The translations under genes and the position numbers were made by a program. Below, one piece after another: positions 56,871-64,000 of a stretch of 64,000 nt of DNA; the stretch's first letter is position 1, and each line of letters begins with the position of its first letter. Origin of the DNA: Pyrocephalus nanus (taxonomy: Eukaryota; Chordata; Aves; Passeriformes; Tyrannidae); assembly GCA_038380795.1 (NCBI GenBank), contig CM076276.1:11050001-11114000 (forward strand). The letters are read 5' to 3'. The notes below the pieces were generated by a model that was given only the letters and a program-made list of their open reading frames with translations, was not told where the DNA came from and searched no databases.

Positions 56871-57105
56871 AGGTATGCCTCAGATTTACACAGCCTAAAA
56901 CCAGCCTTATTTGACTATATTTGTCGTTATTCCAATTAATTGTGCATCAACTAATTGTGTAACACGGCTATTTGCATGTCAAGCCAGGGTCCTCATGCTG
57001 TTCTTTGCACTGTAATTGCTCTGGCTAAGTGAATACCAGGAATATTCCTGAGCTTTCAGCCATTAATCAAGGTTTGTTGAAAGGAATATTAGCACCCTGG
57101 GAAAT
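56871..57105. promoter_or_regulatory. Candidate enhancer with POU octamer
   Basis: ATTTGCAT, the inverted POU octamer, lies at 56970-56977. It is preceded by repeated CTAATTGTG/TTAATTGTG words (near 56935 and 56951) and followed by GCCATTAATCAAGG near 57059. The texture is AT-leaning and unique. Confidence 0.4.
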
Positions 57106-57127
57106 AAAAAAAAAAAAAAAAAAAAAA
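57106..57127. repeat. Poly(A) tract, 22 bases
   Basis: A22 following GAAAT. No retroposed gene body is recognised upstream. Confidence 0.9.
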
Positions 57128-59095
57128 TGCAAAATATCAATGAGATTTTTTTAAATTAAAAGAAGGCCTAAAATACAACAACAAGATGAGTATGAAGGCC
57201 AAGGAAGATCTCAAGCTTCCAAGGCCAAGTACTCTAGAGACTGGGAGGGTTGGGAGCTACTTACAGACAAATGAAGGGGCAATGGTTGGGCTTTTTTTTC
57301 TTGGTGCCCATTTTGGGGGGTTTTGGGTAATACTGCTGAACAAACAGTGATAGATTTCTAACCATGTACAGGAGCCGGGACCTCAGATGTTGGTGGGAAG
57401 GTCTTTTTAGAGTTGGATGTCTTGAGGAAGCAAAGTAGGGGGCTGTTCAGCACAACCCAACAAAAGTGGAGAAATAGTTGGCAAACCTGGATGTGGAAAG
57501 GTGAGGTGCTGCTGCAGGGCAAGAAGATGGGGTGGGGGAGTGGACCTTGCCACTGCAGGGAGAGTGGTGGGATTTGTCCACTATGGGACAGCAGGCTGGT
57601 ACCTGTGCAGGGACATCCTGGTGAGCAATTCCCTCCTGGGTCAGAGAAATTGCTCCCTGAACTCTTCACTCGCTGCCCTGGTTGAAGAAGACACCTACCA
57701 AAGAACTGAGACTCCCACCAAAGCTCTCCAGGTAACCAGGGCTGAGACAAATCCAGGCCTGTGATCACTCCTCAGAAATATTTTGGGAGAAATGAGAGAG
57801 ATGAACCATGACTTGCTTCCAACCACCCATGTATGTTCCCAGAGCAGCAGGGGCACCTGGTGATGAAGAGTCCCTTCCCTTTGGGGAAGGATGATTTTTT
57901 TATTGTCAACATTGCTTGCCCTGGTGATGTATATAAGGTTGCTGTGGGAGAAACCAAATGAAGGCTGCAGTGATGGAAAAGACCATTAATATCCTTGATG
58001 AACTATTCCTAACTTAGTCAATGAGTTAGTGACAGACCCGGCGCTGTAACTCAGCAACTGGTCCATTGCATTTTGCTGTCCCACATTGCACTGCTTAGGT
58101 GTCTCAGAAAAAAGAATCATGTTTAGGAGAGCATCAAGGATCCTAATCAAGGGTTACCAAGGATAATCAGGATCCTCAAGGCTGTAATCAGGATCCTCTT
58201 ACCCATTCAAGTGAAGAAGCCTGGCAAGGTGTGGAGCGTTGCAGGCTTTTGGCTGTGTTTCAACACCTTTCCCAAGCCGGCAGGGAGGCCTGCAAATGCT
58301 TGTGGGTCCCTGTGCTAGGCTTGTTTAACCTGGACTCCTCAGGGAATCAGGGCTCTCCCTACTCAGCTGTTTCCCATCCCTCATGCTGCTGGATGGGCTG
58401 CAGCTCTGGTTTCTGCAGCTCTCTCTGCCGCCAAGGATAAAGTGAAAGCAAAGCTGGCCCTGGGCTGCTGTTTGCAAATAGAGATGAAGACAAACAGATG
58501 AGTTCAAGCTGCTGGAAGGAAAACAACCCTGTCAGCTCCTCTGCTTAATGGTGGGAACCTGGAAGTGTAAACAAAACCCTGGGCAGGTCCTTCTCTTTCC
58601 CACCGGCTCTTTGAGTCCACGGGTGTTTTCCAGTCTTTACCTCCTAGAACCAATCAATTTCATGCCAGCCTGTAACTTTTTACTGATGTTGTGGCTGTTT
58701 CAGTTAAAGACAACCAGGTGCTGTATCCTTTTCCCCCACCCAGTGCTGAGACCTCTTCCACTCCTGTTCTCCCAGAACCAGAGGGACCCCTGGATGCTTT
58801 TTCATCCTCAGGTCCACAACCATCCTGAAATTGTAGGTCTGATGGGCACAGCCAAGAAAGATGCACATGGAGAGTTTCATCATCCTCCTGTTTCATCACT
58901 GAGTTCCCAACACCTTTTGCTCTCTGCCATGAGATCATCCACTCCTTTTAAGACTCAGAGAAAGGCAGCATTACTCCAAAACCTTGTGAGGTTTCTGAGT
59001 AGCGAGCAAGAAGGCAAGCAGGTGTGAGCCCATCAAGGCATACGCTCCTCAAACCCCAGCAGCACCTCCCCATTAGCATTTTTCTCTATGTGTCA
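57128..59095. other. Intergenic, no gene seen
   Basis: Mid-GC DNA with a short tandem duplication near 58158. Frames of up to 159 codons (58548-59027 plus) show no recognisable protein. Confidence 0.55.
58158..58197. repeat. ~21-bp tandem duplication
   Basis: TAATCAGGATCCTC occurs at 58164-58177 and again at 58185-58198, each preceded by CAAGG. A partial earlier relative, AAGGATCCTAATCAA, lies at about 58137. This is a local duplication with a period of about 21 bp. Confidence 0.8.
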
Positions 59096-59860
59096 AGTCA
59101 GTATCTCAATCTCAATTTTCTTTTTATTTTTTTTTTCCTGACAGTCCCTTAATTAGCATGAGATTTCACAAAATCCTCCAAGGCAGCCATCCATCTGTTT
59201 TGCTGACTTTCAGTAACAATATTTATCATTGCAGAAGTGTCAAAACAATAAAACCAGATGACATTTATGCAAAGGGTTCCTAACTACTTTAAAAAAGGCC
59301 CAAACCTTGAAAGCCTCCGGTAGTATACTGCTGGGAATTGTTTGCAGACACAAAGCTGAGAGTAATTCCTTCTGTACCTACATAAATATTTTAAATAAGC
59401 CATCAAGGATCTTCCAAGGGAGGTACAAGGATGGCATGTGCTTCTCTTTACCAAATTTGTTCAAAGTGGTAAGATGGGGAAAAAACGTATCTCACACCCT
59501 GATGCCTTTTAGTTTCACTCCCCAAAATACTACTTTTTGTGAATACTTTTCACATTTCAAAATTGTTCTATATAAATTAGTTCATGCCATTGACTATTCT
59601 TATGAAATTTAACCTGATCTGCCATGCAGTAAGAAGGGGGAATTAGAAAAAAAAAACCTGCTTATTTAACTCTGAGGTATTTAAGCCAATATATAAATGA
59701 GAATTAATAAATCTGCATTTCCTATTGTCAGCCCTAGTTGATTGCAGCACTGTGGAGCCCTATCAAAGGGTGCATACAGCACACTAAGTTCTGCAGTGTG
59801 TTTAAATTATCCATAATAAATGTACCTAACAAATTCCAGTGTAGCTGCGTTTTCCCCTCG
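59096..59860. promoter_or_regulatory. AT-rich candidate regulatory block
   Basis: AT-rich, mainly unique DNA with a T-rich run at about 59119-59138. Words include CCTTAATTAGCATGAG near 59147, GAATTAATAAATCTGC near 59702 and TATCAAAGGGTGC (TCF/LEF-like) near 59761. A 101-codon frame (59307-59612) crosses it but is not recognisable. Function inferred. Confidence 0.35.
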
Positions 59861-62285
59861 TCAGAGTTTCTCTGCCTGGGAGCACTCAGAGTTACACTCT
59901 GACTTAACAGATCCCTGTGCAGCAGGAGAGGACGAGCCCCTGTAACCCTGGTTTTGATGGCTTTTTGCGGGGAAAGTGGCTTTGTTCAGCTGAGCGATAC
60001 CCTCAACTTGATCCCTGACTGAGCGCTGCTGCTCCTCTATCTGATCTCTGGCAAGGTGAGGTTTCAAAGCCATTTTGTGCTCACAGCACAGTTTCTGGAG
60101 ATTTTTCTCCTGCAGCTCTTGCACGACTGGTGTTGAAGGATTTGCAGGGGCCAACACCAAGATGGGGCAGGAGGCTGGGGTGAGGTGCTGCAGCATGGAT
60201 AGGCACCACTGCCCACTTTAGGTTTGTACAAGAGCATCCCAGTGAAAGGTGAGAAAAGGCATGGGGTGGATCTGCTCCTGGAGGAACTTCCCAGGCAGCT
60301 GCTCCAGAACAAGCCAGTGCTTTCTTCCTCAAGCCAGGGAAGGGGAGCTGGGCTGAGCTCCACACTGATTGCAGGCATCTGTCTTTTCCTGTCAGCTCTG
60401 CCTGTTAGTGCAGCGAGTCTGCTGTTTAATTTACCTGACTTGTTAACAGCTCCCTGTTTTGAAGTTGTAGGAAGTAGCTGATTTCACGTTTACAGTCGAA
60501 GCATTGAATTCCCATCGGGTGGCTAAAATTCACAAATAATCTGGTAATTTGTCCGCTGTCTTGGGAGCCCGTGGGGATGCTTCTCAGTGTATATCACAGT
60601 GTATATCACCATGTTTTGGTGAAAAGATTGATGAGCAAAAAGGAGCATGGAACTGGCTGGCCATGTGCCCAGAAGGAGCTGTCAAAACCGAAAGGCTCAA
60701 GGCAAGCCCTGCCAAAGAAAGCAGGGATGGGAGTTTTTTCACAGCCTCCCCTTGCAGGGGGGTTGTAGAGGAGGATGGCAGGGGGTTCACTGCCTTTGGG
60801 GACTGGCTGCTTGCAGGGAAGCATGTCCCGTTGCTGCTGGTGATGACCAGTGGGAACCAGAACATGGAGGTGGGATGAGTGGGTTTGCCTTGACATTTTG
60901 CAGCCCTGGCCCCCCCCAAATTGCTTGGGTATCAGTTCAGTCCATACAACACAAGGGAGAGAGAGCCAGTGCAGAACTGAGCTCAGCTCTCCATGATGCA
61001 CATTTCTTGGAGGGGAAATTTGCTCTCAGGAGCACCACTGCAGACAGATATCACACCCAATAGCTGCAAGTGGAACAGTCTCTTATTATTAATGGCTTAT
61101 CCCACATTATTCAACATACCAATAACTGACAGCCCCAGGAACTGAAGGAGAGGAAAACACCTTGTGTGCAGCCTGGGGCATCCCAAAACTGCATGAGGTT
61201 GGATTTTGACAGTCAAACTCTCACTGATCACCTCACAGTCCCTTGCATGACCCATCGAGGATCACACAGAGAGCCCTGGGAAGAGGCAAACCCTCTGTTA
61301 CACCCAAGTCCCTTCCACACCTGCTACAGCAAGTGGAGAGTGAGCAACATCCAAGTTCAGTCTCTGACTCTGTGCATCTTCTCCTGGAGTGCAGACCACT
61401 GGGTTCCTGCTCACAGGAAAGTGCTGCAGATCTCCTGGAAATCAGGTTTGCTGGATTTGTAAACAAGTTTGGAGTTGGGGAAGGCAGGCTGCAGATATCC
61501 CAGCAGAGCAGCAGGTAATCAGTAGGCTGTCCTCTACGGAGAAGGTGTTAAACCCTTCTTGGAGTGCTGACAAAAAGAGTTACAGCCCATACGCTTATTG
61601 CCAGAAAAATAATAAAAAGAGTATTGGTTTAACCAAGTCCAACAGCCATCAGAAGGTTTAGACATGTGCTCTCACTTGGAGATTGGTGTGCAGAGGAGGG
61701 AGGAATATTTTACCCTAACCTTGCCATCAAATGATCAAAGTCAAACAAACAACAGCCACTGGCCCAAACTCCCAACGGGAGGTGGATGTGGTTGTAAAAC
61801 TGAATGTGGGGAAATCTCCTCTGCAAATCCTGATAGCCTGTGAGGTCCCTCTCAGGAGATATATGTTTCTGTCTTCCTCCAGTGATGCTTCTGATGCATC
61901 TCCACCCCTGGCTGCCACCTGCTGTGGGCAAGGATGCTACCATGGATCTGGTGATGCTGCAGGGCTTGCTCTGATGGCTGCCCAACACTGCTGCCCCTTG
62001 GCAACAACAGCCCCACTTTGTCAGGTTCTCCTGGGTCTTTGAGGGCAGTGGTCAGGGTTGGGTGCAAACAGGTGGAAAATTTTGCTATCTGAAATGGACA
62101 CACTTGTCCAGTGATGAGATGGGAAGACTCATTCTAAATTGAAGATTATTAGATTTAAGTGGCCTCTCTAACCAAAAAAAAAATAGAAAGAATATTGTCA
62201 ACAAGCCAATAAGTGCTTGAAATCAGAGCTGAGGGAAGGAAAAAAAAAAACTGAGAAGGGGCCCAGGCAATGCTGCTCAGCCAGG
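59861..62285. other. Intergenic, no gene seen
   Basis: Mid-GC DNA with a short AT-leaning patch at 60480-60560 and the 12-bp tandem repeat at 60586. Overlapping frames of up to 138 codons on both strands (60584-61063) have no recognisable domain. Confidence 0.55.
60586..60609. repeat. 12-bp tandem duplication
   Basis: AGTGTATATCAC occurs twice in immediate succession (60586-60597 and 60598-60609). Confidence 0.9.
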
Positions 62286-62470
62286 CTGGCGGCACAGGGC
62301 AGCCAGTGCTGGGGCTTGGCTGCGTCGTGTTCTCGTTTGCATTAACTAATGCTGCTTGGCATCATGTAATGTGCTATTGTTTTTATTGTTCTTGTTGTAA
62401 ATACACCTAGAGGCATCTTATAAATAGAATTAATTATAGTTGTTTAATTCATTAGTTAAGTACACAGCTC
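62286..62470. promoter_or_regulatory. AT-rich candidate enhancer
   Basis: TTTGCATTAACTAATGC near 62337, TCATGTAATGTGC near 62362, and AGAATTAATTATAG plus GTTTAATTCATTAG near 62426-62455 give a dense homeodomain/POU-like motif group in unique DNA. Function inferred. Confidence 0.4.
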
Positions 62471-64000
62471 ATTCTGCTCGCTGGAGAGGCATGGATGGCT
62501 GCAGTCAGGGCACGCACGTACAAATCAATGTATGGTCATGTCCACTGGGCCTGGGCCTGTGGCACCAGCTCCCCAGACCCTCTGGTCTCGTGTTTACAGC
62601 TTCACTCCTAATACTGACCTTTTTCTCAAAAGCTCATGACGAAATTAAATAGTGGCAAGAAAAGTTTGGGAAGATTCATCTACAAGAGGGCAACACAATG
62701 GGAGGAGAAGGACAAAAATTTGGGGTGAAAAAGCACTTGAAACATGTTCAGGGTTGTGGGGTCCAGGAAGGGGTCAGTCTGTCGGTCCTGAGGTGACAAG
62801 AGGTGAGAAGCCAAGGATGCTCCAGAACAGGAGTGGTGGTGGGTGGAGTGTTTCACACTGCCCTGGCTCCATCTGAGCTCAGCAAGGCCAGTTTGTCAAG
62901 GGAAATACTCTATGCCAGGGCAGCTGGAGATCCCAGGAGGAGGAGTGTGGGTGCTGAGGCATTTCTCGGAGAAGGGAATTCATAGGGGAAAAGGGACACC
63001 AATGCAAATGTGCACAGGGGGACCCATGGCAGACAACTGGAGGGGAGGGAACATGTGTGGGGATGAGAATGCATTCGCTCCCATCACAGCAGCCCTGTGA
63101 AAATTCCCTAAGCAGGAAGCAGATGAGTTTCCCAGTGCAGGGGCAATGCATGCAACAGAGTATGAGTGAGGATATTTATGTCAGCCTCTCTCCTGCCTCT
63201 CCTCCAGTGTGGGCTGGGGGCAAACCCAGCCCTTGGGAAGCAGTGGAGAGAGAGAGAGAGAAGGGGCATTCAACCAGGCCACTGTTTGCTTTGTGACTTT
63301 TTCCTGTTCAGCCTGGCAGTGACAGAAACCAGCTCCATGCTTCTCATGTGCCCTGGAGACTTTCTTCCTCCTCTTCACCTATCATGGCTCCCAGCTGAGC
63401 TTTATGAGCTCGCCCTGCCCCAGCTCAGAGCTGCCTTGCTTGCAGGAGCAGAGCTGTTTTTCTCCAAACCACAACACAACTGAAAAAACACAGCAGGTCA
63501 ATACATCACAGGGAACACACTTGAAAGGGGAGAGGCATAAAACTCATGTCATTGATGCAGGGCAAACCCTACTCCCCTGGTGCTCAGGACATTCCCAGGG
63601 CTGGGAATTTTCCGGATCTGAGGATGCTAATGGAAGCTCAGACACTTGCTAAAGCATGGAGAGAGGTGAAGGAAAAACCCATGCAGAGCAATGGTTATGA
63701 CCATTGGACTCAGGAGGATTTGGGGTCCAGTATTGGCTCTGATACTGCTTCACTGTATGAAGGATACTGTATGTGATGTCCCCATGGGCTGCAGCATTCC
63801 CATCATTCCCACCAGGAACAGAGGCATTGGTGATGGGCACAAAGCCTGAGCCAGGACCTGACCACCTTGAAAACAGGCAGTGAGAAGTTCCTCTCTCTGG
63901 CAAAACAGCTGAGTGGTGGAGATTTAAACTCCAGCAGGAAGGAGTTCAAGACCATTTTTGGTTGCCAGGCATTAATTTCATCTGGAAGGAGCGGAGATGT
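62471..64000. other. Intergenic to right edge, no gene seen
   Basis: Mid-GC DNA with a (GA)8 microsatellite at 63246-63261. Short frames only. An ATGCAAAT octamer at about 63003-63010 is isolated. Confidence 0.55.

Noticed and set aside
57106..57127. Poly(A) tract as the tail of a processed pseudogene
   Set aside because: Sequence upstream shows no recognisable gene copy or direct-repeat flanks.

Overview
The window looks like vertebrate, most probably avian, intergenic DNA. I see no protein-coding gene, rRNA, tRNA or CRISPR array that I can support in 64 kb. The bird call rests on three things. A decayed CR1-family LINE fragment lies at 35.2-35.5 kb and encodes a recognisable CR1 reverse-transcriptase stretch. 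There are almost no other interspersed repeats, and no SINE families. Short homopolymers and GC-rich islands are scattered through the window. A crocodilian or turtle is possible from the CR1 alone but fits the low repeat load less well. The many open frames of 60-250 codons follow base composition and show no domains I recognise.

Layout. Positions 1-6330 alternate between AT-rich, homeodomain-motif-dense segments (roughly 1-250, 1742-2540, 2980-3370, 4380-5165, 5485-5580, 6165-6330) and CpG-dense GC-rich segments (about 410-1000, 2620-2880, 3380-4320, 5165-5480, 5740-6160). This is the texture of the neighbourhood of a developmental transcription-factor gene, with the gene itself not visible and possibly off the left edge. 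From 6.3 to 32.5 kb the DNA is mostly mid-GC and unremarkable. It is broken by AT-rich, enhancer-like islands near 8.0, 12.0-12.4, 13.2-14.3, 16.6-17.1, 17.5-18.1, 19.1-20.1, 23.0-23.3 and 26.3-27.0 kb. A second GC-rich plus conserved-looking cluster lies at 32.5-33.6 kb. Further islands sit near 40.4, 41.3-42.2, 45.9-46.5, 50.5-50.95, 53-54.2, 55, 56.9, 59.1-59.8 and 62.3-62.5 kb.

The strongest structured signals are: (i) a foldback element at 8016-8169 with composite inverted repeats of about 35 bp; (ii) a 96-bp near-perfect palindrome at 19695-19790; (iii) a frameshifted Ty3/gypsy-like reverse-transcriptase relic at about 24735-25062; (iv) the CR1 relic; (v) recurring RFX (X-box) motifs inside the enhancer-like islands (6178, 26591/26613, 41559, 42014); (vi) a degenerate 23-bp minisatellite inside a CpG-dense segment (491-690); (vii) a regular G3N3 quadruplex motif on the minus strand at 40950-40970.

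Reading of the whole: a cis-regulatory landscape (gene desert) of a developmental gene in a bird. The enhancer calls rest on texture and motifs only. No alignment was possible, so conservation is inferred, not seen.
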